Assembly (NCBI GenBank): GCA_964485345.1
Contig: CAZAJB010000006.1
Coordinates: 1 to 64,000 of the forward strand
Source: UBA5420 sp964485345
Lineage (GTDB): Bacteria; Bacillota; Limnochordia; Darwinibacteriales; Darwinibacteriaceae
Reading direction: 5' to 3'
DNA length: 64,000 nucleotides
Part shown: piece by piece, positions 41,842 through 50,948 of the stretch
Numbering within the stretch: position 1 is the first letter of the stretch
How the letters are laid out: each line of letters begins with the position of its first letter
Position numbers and translations under genes: made by a program
Notes under the pieces: model-generated
What the model was told of the DNA's origin: nothing
Database searches by the model: none
The model's input: only the letters and a program-made list of their open reading frames with translations

Positions 41842-41864
41842 CGCCTTCTTCGGAAGGCGTTTTT
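41842..41864 (+). terminator. Rho-independent terminator with UUCG loop
   Basis: CGCCTTC-TTCG-GAAGGCG followed by five T; the loop is the extra-stable cUUCGg tetraloop. It ends the FmdB-type gene and lies just before the convergent end of the dehydrogenase at 41874. Confidence 0.9.
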
Positions 41865-41873
41865 CTTATCCAC

Positions 41874-42749
41874 CTAGTATCCGAGGGAAGGACAAACCAC
41901 ATTGATCTTAGGGCTCCCTGTTTCCATAAAATGCTGCCAGTTTTCCAAGAAAATCTGGAGGGAACGCTTTTTTAGAAACGTGGTGAACCCACTATTGTGG
42001 GGAGTGATAATAACATTGGGCATCGTCCAAAGTGGACTATCCACAGGCAATGGCTCTGGTGATGTCACATCGAGGGCGGCCCCAGCGATCCATTTTTCTT
42101 CTAGTGCTACAATCAAATCATCTGTAGGAATCAGACTGCCTCTGCCCACATTGATCATGATTGCGTGTCTAGGGAGGCGCTGTAGGCGTTCCCTGTGTAA
42201 GAACCCAATTGTCTTAGGGGTTTCAGGTAACGCACAGACCAAGTAATCGAATCTACTCAGAAACTGATCAAAGTCATCGATCCCGAAGGTATCGTCCGAA
42301 GGATGCTGGCGAAATCCAAGGACTTTGCAATCAAATCCAGCGAGTCGTTTTGCCACATGCCTGCCAATATCGCCATAGCCTAGGATACCGACTGTGGAAT
42401 CTGTCAACTCTCTGAAAGGAATGGGCAGTCGCGGCTGCCAGATCTTTTGGTTCTGCTGATCGCGGGCGAGATGGAGTCCCCGGTTAAAACTGAGCATAAG
42501 ACCTAGGACGTGCTCACTGATATTCGGTCCAAAAGTACCCCGACCATTGGTGAGGATCATGTCTGNNNNNNNNNNNNNNNNNNNNNNNNNNNNNNNNNNN
42601 NNNNNNNNNNNNNNNNNNNNNNNNNNNNNNNNNNNNNNNNNNNNNNNNNNNNNNNNNNNNNNNNNCCTCAGGATGGCAGCTCCTGTTTTTTCCTCAATGA
42701 GCCGTAAATCTTCATCTTTGAGGTCCTTCCAAGTGACTAAAAGGCGCAT
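41874..42749 (-). CDS. D-2-hydroxyacid dehydrogenase, interrupted by assembly gap
   Basis: The C-terminal two thirds are clear: TVGILGYGDIGRHVAKRLAG for NAD(P), INVGRGSLI with the substrate Arg, TSPEPLP with the Glu and TPHNSG with the catalytic His. The N-terminal 28 residues are present, then 100 N replace the next stretch. The drawn frame gives 291 residues; the family is usually near 310-325, so the true gap likely holds a little more than 100 nt. It is 12 nt after the M48 gene, and probably the last gene of the lacI-to-dehydrogenase run. Substrate unknown. This is a second enzyme of its kind besides the one at 16.8 kb. Confidence 0.8.
   Translation of the reverse strand: MRLLVTWKDLKDEDLRLIEEKTGAAILRXXXXXXXXXXXXXXXXXXXXXXXXXXXXXXXXXXDMILTNGRGTFGPNISEHVLGLMLSFNRGLHLARDQQNQKIWQPRLPIPFRELTDSTVGILGYGDIGRHVAKRLAGFDCKVLGFRQHPSDDTFGIDDFDQFLSRFDYLVCALPETPKTIGFLHRERLQRLPRHAIMINVGRGSLIPTDDLIVALEEKWIAGAALDVTSPEPLPVDSPLWTMPNVIITPHNSGFTTFLKKRSLQIFLENWQHFMETGSPKINVVCPSLGY
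42566..42665. other. Assembly gap (100 N)
   Basis: Exactly 100 N, the usual placeholder length for a scaffold join of unknown size. It falls inside the dehydrogenase coding frame, so the sequence and length of its N-terminal part are unknown. Confidence 0.99.
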
Positions 42750-42761
42750 AAGTACTCTCCT

Positions 42762-44171
42762 TTACGGTATCGTTAGGGATGGTCGCGTCAGACGAATCGT
42801 ATTACCATCTTTGATCACCTGCGGGGAGAGAATTCTCTGCCTCTGCAGCACCTGGGGGACAGGATTCGGTATCCGGACGGGTCGTACCGGGGGCGCTGCA
42901 GTATGGTACCACGCACTTCCCTGGGCCAGGTAGAGCCCTGAATTGAGCCAGAGGCTCGCACTACTCGCCGACTCACCACCTACAGGCAGAAGTACATCGG
43001 TCTTGACATACGTTACCAAGACCTCGCTGCCCCTTGACCCCTGCACATGTAAGGCCAGTTGGTCTTCTTGCGGTGACCAAGTAAGATCAGTAATACTGCT
43101 AGCCAAAACGTCCACTTTTCGTACAACAATCCCCCAGCGATCACAAACCCATACTTGTCCATCGGACCCTTGGTCTACTACAGCGGCAAGATACTGACCC
43201 TTGGGTGACCAAGCAAAGTCTCTCACGTAGGTACCGTCCAACCATCTTGCGGAGGTGGCCTGCTCGGATTGCCGATCAAACACCTCTAGACCGGTTCCTT
43301 CTTGTACTTCACTAACTACATACCGATCACGAGGATCACTTCGCTGATCTTCTTTAGAATTCCTGCCGTCGTTCAATCTTTCTAGCAAATCAGGATCTCC
43401 CACAACCACCGGGTTAGACCAGAAGGATGCCAGGCTCGCTTCAAGGCGTTCACGCCTGTCTTTACTATCGGGATGAGTGCGAAACACCTTCATAGGAAGA
43501 TCTGCCGAACTGACAGAGAAGAAATCGTCAAGGAGACTGACTGCACCCACCCCATCAAACCCTGCCTTGATGGCCAGAGCCTGACCTATGAGATCCGCTT
43601 CGTATTCCGCTTCTCTGCCCCAGCCCAAATTAAGCAACTGTAGTAAGCTGGCACTCGCCATCCTCAGCAGATCTGCAGAAGCCAGATCCAAGGCCATCAC
43701 GCCCACTTCTAAGAGGACAACAAGGCCCGTTTGACGCAAGACAGCATTAACGCCATGTTTCTTTTCGATGTGTGCGATCTCATGTCCTAGGACAGCTGCT
43801 AATTTCGCCTCGTCCTGACCAATTGCCTTGACCAGGCCGCGCGTAATAAAAACATATCCCCCGGGTAAGGAGAAGGCATTCAGTTCGCCAGAATTGAGCA
43901 CCATTAGAGTATACTCTATGTCGTCTCTTTCTGCCACATCAACGAGGCGAAGAAATACCTCTTCAACCCACATACGCTGGTTGATAGGGAGAAAATGCTC
44001 TCCCCCATACTGCTTGAGGATTTCAGAGACAGCACCTCGTCCTAGGCTCCGCTCAAAACGCTCTGCCAAAGGCGCTGCCTGCCCTGGCATGACCAGTAGT
44101 CCTAATAGCAAGAAAACGAGGAATGTCGATACGAACCATCTCTTAAAACCGATCGTCTTCAAAATAACCAC
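42762..44171 (-). CDS. M48-family metalloprotease with C-terminal beta-propeller-like repeats
   Basis: The 469-residue protein has a signal or anchor helix (about 12-33), then an M48 zinc protease domain with HEIAH (130-134) and the third ligand Glu in AEYEADLIGQ, plus LPGGYVFITRGLV. This is the secreted BepA/LoiP type in which the active site is close to a TPR or other domain in diderms. The last 170 residues show repeats of the DFAWSPKGQYLAAV and DLTWSPQEDQLALHV kind, typical of TolB/WD40 propellers. In diderms BepA assists outer-membrane protein assembly. The N-terminus overlaps the PsbP-like gene by 13 nt. Confidence 0.87.
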   Translation of the reverse strand: MVILKTIGFKRWFVSTFLVFLLLGLLVMPGQAAPLAERFERSLGRGAVSEILKQYGGEHFLPINQRMWVEEVFLRLVDVAERDDIEYTLMVLNSGELNAFSLPGGYVFITRGLVKAIGQDEAKLAAVLGHEIAHIEKKHGVNAVLRQTGLVVLLEVGVMALDLASADLLRMASASLLQLLNLGWGREAEYEADLIGQALAIKAGFDGVGAVSLLDDFFSVSSADLPMKVFRTHPDSKDRRERLEASLASFWSNPVVVGDPDLLERLNDGRNSKEDQRSDPRDRYVVSEVQEGTGLEVFDRQSEQATSARWLDGTYVRDFAWSPKGQYLAAVVDQGSDGQVWVCDRWGIVVRKVDVLASSITDLTWSPQEDQLALHVQGSRGSEVLVTYVKTDVLLPVGGESASSASLWLNSGLYLAQGSAWYHTAAPPVRPVRIPNPVPQVLQRQRILSPQVIKDGNTIRLTRPSLTIP

Positions 44172-44689
44172 CGCCAGTGCAGCAAGACGTCCTCTAGGAA
44201 AGAACTATCCATCACCCAGGGTTGGTCGCTACTTAGAGCGATAGAAAATCCCTGGTTCCCAGAGAGCAGCAGAAAAATCCGGTATTCCACCAAGCTGTTG
44301 CCGCGTCCATCGATATAGGTGTAAGCACAAGCAAGACCCCACTGTCCGGCAACGGTCTTGGCGTGCAGCGGTCTTTCCAGCTTGAACTCCTCTAAACCCC
44401 CAGGTAGTGCATATAGCTCTAGGGTACGCTCAGCCAATTCTTGGACTGAGGCGTCGGAGGTCTTGCCAAGGGACTCAACGTAAAACAGATCATAATCTCC
44501 CCCGCCGTAGAAGACCGTCACCTGAGGGGTACTATGGTGCCCCTGGTAAACCCAATTGTCCGGGATCAAGACTGTAAAAAGATCCGTGGGGTCGGTGAAG
44601 GTAAAGGTCTGGGCTAAGCCTATCCCGTGAACACTCACGAGCAACAAGACCACTACCAATGCCCATATCTTGTGTTTCCCCATTCCCAT
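44159..44689 (-). CDS. Secreted PsbP/DUF1795-like protein
   Basis: The 176-residue protein has a signal peptide (to about residue 26) and a compact domain starting FTFTDPTDLFTVLIPDNWVY, which resembles the Mog1/PsbP/DUF1795 fold (short F-x-V-x-x-P-x-x-W start). No catalytic residues can be told. It overlaps the M48 gene by 13 nt and follows the LacI gene by 17 nt, so all are one operon. The identity of the family is tentative. Confidence 0.5.
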   Translation of the reverse strand: MGMGKHKIWALVVVLLLVSVHGIGLAQTFTFTDPTDLFTVLIPDNWVYQGHHSTPQVTVFYGGGDYDLFYVESLGKTSDASVQELAERTLELYALPGGLEEFKLERPLHAKTVAGQWGLACAYTYIDGRGNSLVEYRIFLLLSGNQGFSIALSSDQPWVMDSSFLEDVLLHWRWLF

Positions 44690-44706
44690 CTAGACCACCA
44701 CCCTCT

Positions 44707-45732
44707 CTATGCGGAATCGCGGATCACCAAACTGGCAGGAAGCATTTGATGATGAGGGGACAAACCCGAGCCATAAAGCTGGGCTACTAGCATCTGGACC
44801 GCGATTTGCCCCAGTTCATAAATGGGCACATGGACCGATGTTAAAGCAGGTTGCACGCAGGCCCCTAAAATCGTATCGTTAAAACCAACCACCGATACAT
44901 CCGATCCGACTTTGATGTTCCGCTCCTGCAACGCTCGGATGGCGCCGATGGCAACCAAGTCATCAACGGCAAAAAGAGCGCTAAAGCTCGCCTTTCGCTC
45001 TAAAAGTCTTAAAGTTGCTTGATATCCGCCCTCCACGGAAAACTCCGAATGCTCGACCAAGTCAAGGGGCGCAGGTAGCCCCTGCTCCAAACAGGCCTGT
45101 TTGCAGCCCTGAAGTCGATCAACACTCACCACATATCTAGGATCCCCGTCGAGACAGGCAATGCGACGATGCCCCTGACTCAACAAGTAGCGCACTGCCG
45201 TCTTGGCGTCTTCGACATTATCGTTGTTTACCCAGCTGACGTCTTCAGCTCCCTCATGGCGCCCGATCAACACAAAAGGAAATCCATCAGCCGCCAAACG
45301 TGGTATAAGTTGATCGTTGCGATGAGAAGCTAAGAGTATGACCCCATCGACTCGGCGCTGCCGCAGCAACTCTAGACACTCTCCATCCTCTTGTTGAAAG
45401 GTGTTACTCGTAGAGAGAACCAGACTAAGCCGATGCTTGTGGGCTACCGAGGAGATACCCTGAATAACCGCTGGAAAGAAGGGGTTTGCAAAACTCTCCT
45501 CCGTTAAGCGTGCACGAATCACTCCAATACTATTGCTGGTCTGGTTCACCAGGCTACGGGCAATAGCATTGGGATAATAGCCTAACTCACTCATAATAGC
45601 CCGGACCTTCTCCTTGGTGTCGGGGCTGATGCGTGGGTGATCGGCGATCACCCGGCTCACCGTGGAGGGAGACACCCCTGCACACACCGCCACGTCTTTA
45701 ATTGTCACGTTCACACTTGCCAAAAACACCAC
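44707..45732 (-). CDS. LacI-family transcriptional regulator
   Basis: The 341-residue protein has the LacI helix-turn-helix TIKDVAVCAGVSPSTVSRVI (about 10-29) with the hinge helix NAIARSLVN, then a periplasmic-binding-protein-like effector domain with RLTEESFANPFFPAVIQGI and ISVVGFNDT-type end (VSVVGFNDTILG). It likely represses sugar- or other carbon-use genes, perhaps its own operon and the divergent FMN-protein gene. A GTG at 45732 follows AGAGGG; internal GTG codons at 45714 and 45708 would also give good N-termini. Confidence 0.92.
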   Translation of the reverse strand: MVFLASVNVTIKDVAVCAGVSPSTVSRVIADHPRISPDTKEKVRAIMSELGYYPNAIARSLVNQTSNSIGVIRARLTEESFANPFFPAVIQGISSVAHKHRLSLVLSTSNTFQQEDGECLELLRQRRVDGVILLASHRNDQLIPRLAADGFPFVLIGRHEGAEDVSWVNNDNVEDAKTAVRYLLSQGHRRIACLDGDPRYVVSVDRLQGCKQACLEQGLPAPLDLVEHSEFSVEGGYQATLRLLERKASFSALFAVDDLVAIGAIRALQERNIKVGSDVSVVGFNDTILGACVQPALTSVHVPIYELGQIAVQMLVAQLYGSGLSPHHQMLPASLVIRDSA

Positions 45733-45741
45733 AACCCTCTA

Positions 45742-45758
45742 TAGCGCAATTGTCGCTA
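45742..45758. promoter_or_regulatory. Candidate LacI-type operator
   Basis: TAGCGCAATTGTCGCTA has palindromic arms TAGCG and CGCTA and lies 10 nt before the lacI start, between the two divergent genes. LacI operators are short palindromes of this kind. The middle is only partly symmetric. Confidence 0.35.
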
Positions 45759-45865
45759 CCTTATTACTACAAGACTAGACATGATTCCTTCCCCCATTAC
45801 TCTGATCTGGAGGTGTTCTTCTGGCAAAGTTACCTTCTAAACTATTCGCAGGAACCCTAGGCCTT

Positions 45866-47191
45866 GTGGGAGGACTATGGGGACTACGCTTCCTGGTGGG
45901 CGGGGTGAGCCGCTTTGCCCTGCGTACAATGATGACCGATCCCTACCTGGAGAATCTGGCAGAACTAGTGAGTGCCACTCAGCGCTCTGGTGTGCAGAAC
46001 ATCCTAGAGTCCAATCTCCGTGCAGAACGGGCAGAAGTCTTACTGAGACCCCTAGGTAGCCCCCGCAAGTTCCTTAACTTCGAGGGCCTGATGTTTGTCT
46101 CTTCCCATCTAGACCGCCAGCCACTTCCCCATACAATCCCAGTGCATACAGGAGTCGCGATTGGGCCTAGAGCTGCAAAACCCCTGCGCATTGAGACTCC
46201 CCTCATCGTTTCTGGGATGGCGTACAAGACAGCTTTATCGGCTCCCATGAAGTGTGCTTTGGCCACAGGAAGCACACTAGCGGGAACGGCGACCAACACC
46301 GGAGAAGGGCCTTTCTTGGCCAAAGAGCGCGCCCTTGCCGACCGCCTCATCGTACAGTACCCGAGGATACCTCTCTATCGCACCGTAGCCATGCTAACCC
46401 AAGCCGATGCCTTGGAGGTGCAGATCGGCCAAGGGGCCCAGGCCGGTCAAGGCCAAGCACCCTACCCCCATCTAGTACGAACGGAGCTCCCTTCGCTGCG
46501 AAAGACTGAGGATCTCCCCAAAATCATTAGTTATCTAAAAGAAGTCGGGGGCGGCGTACCGGTGGGCGTGAAATACTCCTTTACGAACAATCTCGAAAGA
46601 GAAATCGACCTTTGCCTACAAGCAGGCGTAGACTTCCTGGCGCTCGAGGGAGCCGAGGCGGCCTCTGTTGGTGCGGCGCCCATCCTACAAGACGACTTTG
46701 GCCTACCTACCCTCATGGGTCTTTCCAGGGCGGTAAAACACCTTGCAGCTCGGGGAATGGAAGGCAAAGTCAGCCTGATTGTTTCAGGTGGCTTCACATC
46801 ACCCGGTCAATGCCTCAAGGCTCTGGCTCTAGGAGCCGATGCCATCTACCTAGGCACGATGTCCCTTTTTGCCGCTAGTCACACCCAGACACTTAAGGCA
46901 CTGCCTTGGGAGCCGCCGACCCAACTTGCCGTTTATAAAGGAAAAAAGGCCAAGAGATTCAACCCGCAACTTGGTGGCCGGCACCTAGGAAACTACCTAA
47001 TTTCCTGCACCGAAGAAATAAAAGAAGGAGTGCGCGCTTTGGGTAAACATGCACTCCATCAGGTAAATGCTTCTGATTTAGTCTCCCTCGATGAGCTAAC
47101 ATCCCAAGTAACGGGAGTACCACTAGCTTACAAGAAAACGACGGACTCCAACGGAAAGGTCCGGGCTTCTGTGCGTTCTGGTGGAAAATAG
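45866..47191 (+). CDS. FMN-dependent GltB-like (glutamate synthase domain) protein
   Basis: The protein (441 residues from the GTG at 45866) has the FMN-binding core of glutamate synthase large subunits (GXGP and barrel motifs IVSGMAYKTALSAP, TNTGEGPFLA, GVKYSFTNN, LALEGAEAAS and IVSGGFTSPGQCLKALALGA). It lacks the glutamine amidotransferase domain, so this is the stand-alone family of unknown substrate. The N-terminus is hydrophobic (GLWGLRFLVGGVSRFAL). The better ribosome site (GGAGGTG, 45809) is 5 nt before a CTG at 45821, which is in frame and would add 15 residues. Divergent from the LacI regulator; its 3' end overlaps the B12-radical SAM gene by 64 bp. Confidence 0.8.
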   Translation: MGGLWGLRFLVGGVSRFALRTMMTDPYLENLAELVSATQRSGVQNILESNLRAERAEVLLRPLGSPRKFLNFEGLMFVSSHLDRQPLPHTIPVHTGVAIGPRAAKPLRIETPLIVSGMAYKTALSAPMKCALATGSTLAGTATNTGEGPFLAKERALADRLIVQYPRIPLYRTVAMLTQADALEVQIGQGAQAGQGQAPYPHLVRTELPSLRKTEDLPKIISYLKEVGGGVPVGVKYSFTNNLEREIDLCLQAGVDFLALEGAEAASVGAAPILQDDFGLPTLMGLSRAVKHLAARGMEGKVSLIVSGGFTSPGQCLKALALGADAIYLGTMSLFAASHTQTLKALPWEPPTQLAVYKGKKAKRFNPQLGGRHLGNYLISCTEEIKEGVRALGKHALHQVNASDLVSLDELTSQVTGVPLAYKKTTDSNGKVRASVRSGGK

Positions 47192-48834
47192 AAGAGCAAA
47201 CGCTCTGTGCCCTGCTCAAAGTGGAGTGTTTCCACAAAGATCCGACGTCCAATTTCTCGTGGCCTTAGGCCCTGGAGCTCGGGCAAAATCTCGAAAATTC
47301 GACCCGATTGAATCAATTCGTTCTCGAGCCTGCGCTCCTGGCGACCCCCCATCCATTCTGGGGTCATTTGGCGCGACTCATGGAGGCGGAAATCATAGCA
47401 AAGCCAAGCAAGGAGGTCTGGATTCTCTGACCCTGCACCGCACAACTCCCAGAGAATACGATACAGCCCCGCCAAGGAATGGTTGAGCCAGTGATAGCCT
47501 GCTGCTTCCCATTTCTCTGCCAGTTCATTAAAAAAGCCAAAGGCCGATCTACCCTCGCAAAGGTACGCTAAAGAACGTGCAAAGCGCGGGCTATACAACT
47601 TGTCTACAAGATCTTCGATGACCTTAAGACGGGCGATCTCCCGGAAAGAGAGCTCGTCGGTGCTCAGCACTTCATATGGTGCCCGATCGGTGTAAACGCA
47701 ACCAAAGCTGTCCGCATCAGCCCTCAAAGCCGAACCCCGCAGGAGCTTGAGAAAACCAAGATGGATGCGGTCGGGCTTCAGAGAATACACGTAGTCAAAA
47801 GACTCACCAAATCGCCAAAAACCTTCCTGGGGCAGGCCCGCAATCAGATCCAGCAGCACCCTCACGGTTGTCTTTTCCTGCAAAAACTGCACGATTTCCC
47901 GCAGTCTTGCCAGATCTGCACTTCGCTTCACCGCCTGGAGCGTAGACTCGTTCGTGCTCTGAACCCCAATCTCAAATTGAAAACGGTTCTCTGGTGCAGT
48001 CTGCAAGAGTTCTAAGACGCGAGGGGTGAGCAACTCACCGCTTACCTCGAGTTGAAAGCGGGTTTTGGTATCGAGTGCAATCATGAACTCTAGGAGCTCG
48101 TAGGCCCTTTTCGCATCGTAGTTGAAGGTGCGATCGACAAAACGAAGCTGCTCAATCCCGATTTGCGAAAGACGGCGCAACTCCTCTAAGGACCTAGCCA
48201 TAGGGAACTTCCGGACCCGGCCCATGACGGAAGAAAGACAATAGGCGCAGGCATAGGGGCAACCCCGTGTGGTCTCATAATACACGATCTTATTCTCTAG
48301 CTCAGACAAATCCCCGGTGTAAATCGGTGGAATCGTGGCCAAATCCAGAGGCTCCGGAGGGTTCGTGGCAACTTCCCCGTTTATGCCCTGCCGATAGACA
48401 AGGCCCGGTACGGCCCTAAGCTGGTCGGACCCCAGATCGCCATTGATCCTCTGCCATTCCTCCAAGAACCTTCGCAGAGCTTCTTCCCCTTCGCCCGCGA
48501 TCAGATAATCAATGGCCGGGTAGCTTTCCAACCAATGCTCGGTATCAAAGGACACCTCTGGGCCACCTAAGATGATGGTTGTTTGGGGAGATACCTTCCG
48601 CAAATTACTGATTAGGGGCAAAATCAGCTCAATATTCCAAATGTAGCAGGAGAATCCAACCACATCTGGGTTAGCCAGACTAAGCTCAGTCAAAATTGTT
48701 CCGGGATCTTGATTGATGTTAAACTCCAGGGTCTCCACATCAGGAAACTCTGGCTCCAAGTAGTGCTTTAGGTAGCGCAATGCCAGACTAGAATGGCTAT
48801 ACTTCGCATTCAAAGCCACCAAGAGAACCTTCAT
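47128..48834 (-). CDS. B12-binding radical SAM protein
   Basis: The 568-residue protein has an N-terminal cobalamin-binding Rossmann fold (about 1-150: VLLVALNAKYSHSS, then DVVGFSCYIWNI and IILGGPEVSFD) and a radical SAM domain with CPYACAYC (Cys192, Cys196, Cys199). The last part resembles DUF4080. Class B radical SAM enzymes of this architecture do methylations or other difficult reactions; the substrate here is unknown. It follows the TGS-kinase gene by 18 nt on the same strand. Confidence 0.92.
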   Translation of the reverse strand: MKVLLVALNAKYSHSSLALRYLKHYLEPEFPDVETLEFNINQDPGTILTELSLANPDVVGFSCYIWNIELILPLISNLRKVSPQTTIILGGPEVSFDTEHWLESYPAIDYLIAGEGEEALRRFLEEWQRINGDLGSDQLRAVPGLVYRQGINGEVATNPPEPLDLATIPPIYTGDLSELENKIVYYETTRGCPYACAYCLSSVMGRVRKFPMARSLEELRRLSQIGIEQLRFVDRTFNYDAKRAYELLEFMIALDTKTRFQLEVSGELLTPRVLELLQTAPENRFQFEIGVQSTNESTLQAVKRSADLARLREIVQFLQEKTTVRVLLDLIAGLPQEGFWRFGESFDYVYSLKPDRIHLGFLKLLRGSALRADADSFGCVYTDRAPYEVLSTDELSFREIARLKVIEDLVDKLYSPRFARSLAYLCEGRSAFGFFNELAEKWEAAGYHWLNHSLAGLYRILWELCGAGSENPDLLAWLCYDFRLHESRQMTPEWMGGRQERRLENELIQSGRIFEILPELQGLRPREIGRRIFVETLHFEQGTERLLFYFPPERTEARTFPLESVVFL

Positions 48835-48852
48835 AGAGCTACCTCCAAATTT

Positions 48853-50511
48853 TTATTCAAAGCAGGACCCTCCCAGGAATTCCTGAAGGAGAGAATTACA
48901 GGGTATATCCGACCAATCCTCAACGGTGACAAAATGGTTCAAGAAACGCAGCATCCGCCGCGCTTCTGAATACTGAGGATCTGCCGGCGTAATGTCTTCG
49001 AGCAGCCGCATAGCCAAGGGCTTCAAGACGGGTAATTCATAAACGAGCGTGGAGTTAAACATCACATCTGCATCCTCTTGGAAGGGGAAGATGTGGCGTT
49101 GCTCGCCCCGGGTTACCGAAGGCCAGCGTTCGATGGTCGCCCGGGCATCATGGCCCCTAAACTGGTTGTCGCGAATCATGCGTCTCAGCAGGCGCACATC
49201 CGTGGTGGGAATCCTAGTATGGAAATCCAAGTTCAGGTTGGTTAGGGCCGAAATATAGATCTTGAACTTCCGTCCCTTAGGAATAGCCGTTGTTAGCCTA
49301 TCATTCAAGCCATGAATTCCTTCGATAATGATGGGCTGATCCGAACGAACCTGGAGCTTCTTATGATCGTGCCACTGCCTTGTGCCGGTTGGAAAATGGA
49401 AGGTAGGCAAATGTACTTCTTCCCCTTGGATTAGCTTAGTGAGGTGTTCGTTGAACAGCTCCACATCAATGGCTTCGAGGGCTTCAAAGTCTGCATTACC
49501 GTCCTCATCCAAGGGCGTTAGATGCCTATCCACAAAGTAATCATCCAACCCCACCGCAACCGGCCACAACCCCTCTACCCTGAGCTGTACGGTAAGCCTC
49601 TGAGCCAAGGTGGTCTTGCCAGAACTAGATGGGCCAGCGATCAAGATGATGCGCAGGCGATCGCGTTCGTTAGAAATCTGCCGGGCGATATCTCGAATCT
49701 GGTTTTCGTGGTATGCTTCAGAAATCCTCACCAGATCACCAAATCCACCGCTGCGGATGCGGTCATTGAGAGCTGGTACAGTAGGAATCGAGATATTGTC
49801 TTGCCAGCGTTCTGCTCTGAAAAACTCATTAAAGAGCTTACCCTGTTCTACGTATTCCCGAATCTGCGTTGGATGTGCCCTGCGCGGGTATTCTAGGATA
49901 TAACCGGGCAGGTAGTAGCGGAGTTTAAAGTGTTTCAAGTAACCGCTACTGGGAACGAGGACGGTGCGCAAGGAGTCATGAAACCAGCCAAAATTGTATA
50001 AAACAACCTCTTCGCTACCATTTTGAGCGAGCAGGCGCAATTTGTCGTCAAATCCCTGTTCTGAATAGATCTTCACAGCGTCTTCTCGTGGTACAACCCG
50101 CCGTTCAAAGGGAATGTCCTCCTCCACCAGGGCATGCATGCGCTCCTCAATGGCTCGGATGTGTTTTTCGATGACCGGGTGGGTGTGATCAATCTCCCCA
50201 TAAAGACCATTACTCAAGGCATGCTTGACGTGGACCGTGCAATTCGGGATCACCTCTAAAGCAGCCCGTACAAAAAGAAAAACCAGACCGGCCCGGTAGG
50301 CACGCATACCATCTTCCGAATCGCAGTGCAAAAACTCCATCTGGCAATCCTCTGTGAGAGGAAACTGAAAACCCATGGTATCGTTATTGACCCGGGCCAC
50401 CACAGCCCCCTTTGATTCAGGAATCATCTCGGCTACTTGGCCGACGTAGGTGCCTGCCTGCACCTTGAGCTCTTTACCCGCGACCTTCACTACGATTTGT
50501 TCATTCCCCAA
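48853..50511 (-). CDS. TGS-domain uridine kinase-like nucleoside kinase
   Basis: The 552-residue protein starts with a TGS-like domain (IVVKVAGKELKVQAGTYVGQ, 6-25), then a threonyl-tRNA-synthetase-like additional domain (HVKHALSNGLYGEIDHTHPV, and Tyr/Gly motifs to 200) and a C-terminal P-loop kinase domain with GPSSSGKTT (293-301) and LDDYFVDRHLTPLDE. Such fusions are widely annotated as uridine kinase or nucleoside kinase. A role in linking nucleotide supply to translation or to a stress signal is only guesswork. It lies 4 nt after the ThrE small-subunit gene. Confidence 0.87.
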   Translation of the reverse strand: MGNEQIVVKVAGKELKVQAGTYVGQVAEMIPESKGAVVARVNNDTMGFQFPLTEDCQMEFLHCDSEDGMRAYRAGLVFLFVRAALEVIPNCTVHVKHALSNGLYGEIDHTHPVIEKHIRAIEERMHALVEEDIPFERRVVPREDAVKIYSEQGFDDKLRLLAQNGSEEVVLYNFGWFHDSLRTVLVPSSGYLKHFKLRYYLPGYILEYPRRAHPTQIREYVEQGKLFNEFFRAERWQDNISIPTVPALNDRIRSGGFGDLVRISEAYHENQIRDIARQISNERDRLRIILIAGPSSSGKTTLAQRLTVQLRVEGLWPVAVGLDDYFVDRHLTPLDEDGNADFEALEAIDVELFNEHLTKLIQGEEVHLPTFHFPTGTRQWHDHKKLQVRSDQPIIIEGIHGLNDRLTTAIPKGRKFKIYISALTNLNLDFHTRIPTTDVRLLRRMIRDNQFRGHDARATIERWPSVTRGEQRHIFPFQEDADVMFNSTLVYELPVLKPLAMRLLEDITPADPQYSEARRMLRFLNHFVTVEDWSDIPCNSLLQEFLGGSCFE

Positions 50512-50515
50512 GACA

Positions 50516-50947
50516 CTACCTCCTTACATACTTGATGCGGGAGTAAATTCGAAACATCGAACTGGCAATAATGATGCCAGCTGCCACCGCACCAGCCAAT
50601 AGTACTGTTGAAACCAGTAACACAATTGCCTCTGCATAGTCAGCCTGTAAGAAACTCAACATGGTTAAGTACGCTTTGGCACCTGGAACCAAGGGGATTA
50701 CGCCTGGAGTCAGGAAAACCAAGACCGGTTGCTGCCTCCTTCGTGCCAAGACCTCGCTACAGATAGCAACGCATGTGGCCGCTAAAAAGACTCCGCCCAC
50801 CTCACCCCCGGCCTCCTGGGCAGCTAAGCAGATGGTCCAGCCTAAGGCTCCCACCGCACCAGCGTAGATCAATTGCCGACGTGGGACTCTGTAGATATGG
50901 GCAAAGGCCGCGGATCCGATAAAGCCGATCAAAGCTTGAATCAGCAC
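50516..50947 (-). CDS. ThrE-family threonine/serine exporter, small subunit (DUF3815)
   Basis: The 143-residue protein has five hydrophobic helices and the family pattern FIGSAAFAHIYRVPRRQLIYAG, with TPGVIPLVPGAKAYLTM near residue 82. It corresponds to the C-terminal half of ThrE. Its start is 1 nt after the stop of the larger half (ThrE-type, DUF1212). Together they form a split amino-acid exporter. Confidence 0.85.
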   Translation of the reverse strand: MLIQALIGFIGSAAFAHIYRVPRRQLIYAGAVGALGWTICLAAQEAGGEVGGVFLAATCVAICSEVLARRRQQPVLVFLTPGVIPLVPGAKAYLTMLSFLQADYAEAIVLLVSTVLLAGAVAAGIIIASSMFRIYSRIKYVRR

Positions 50948-50948
50948 C

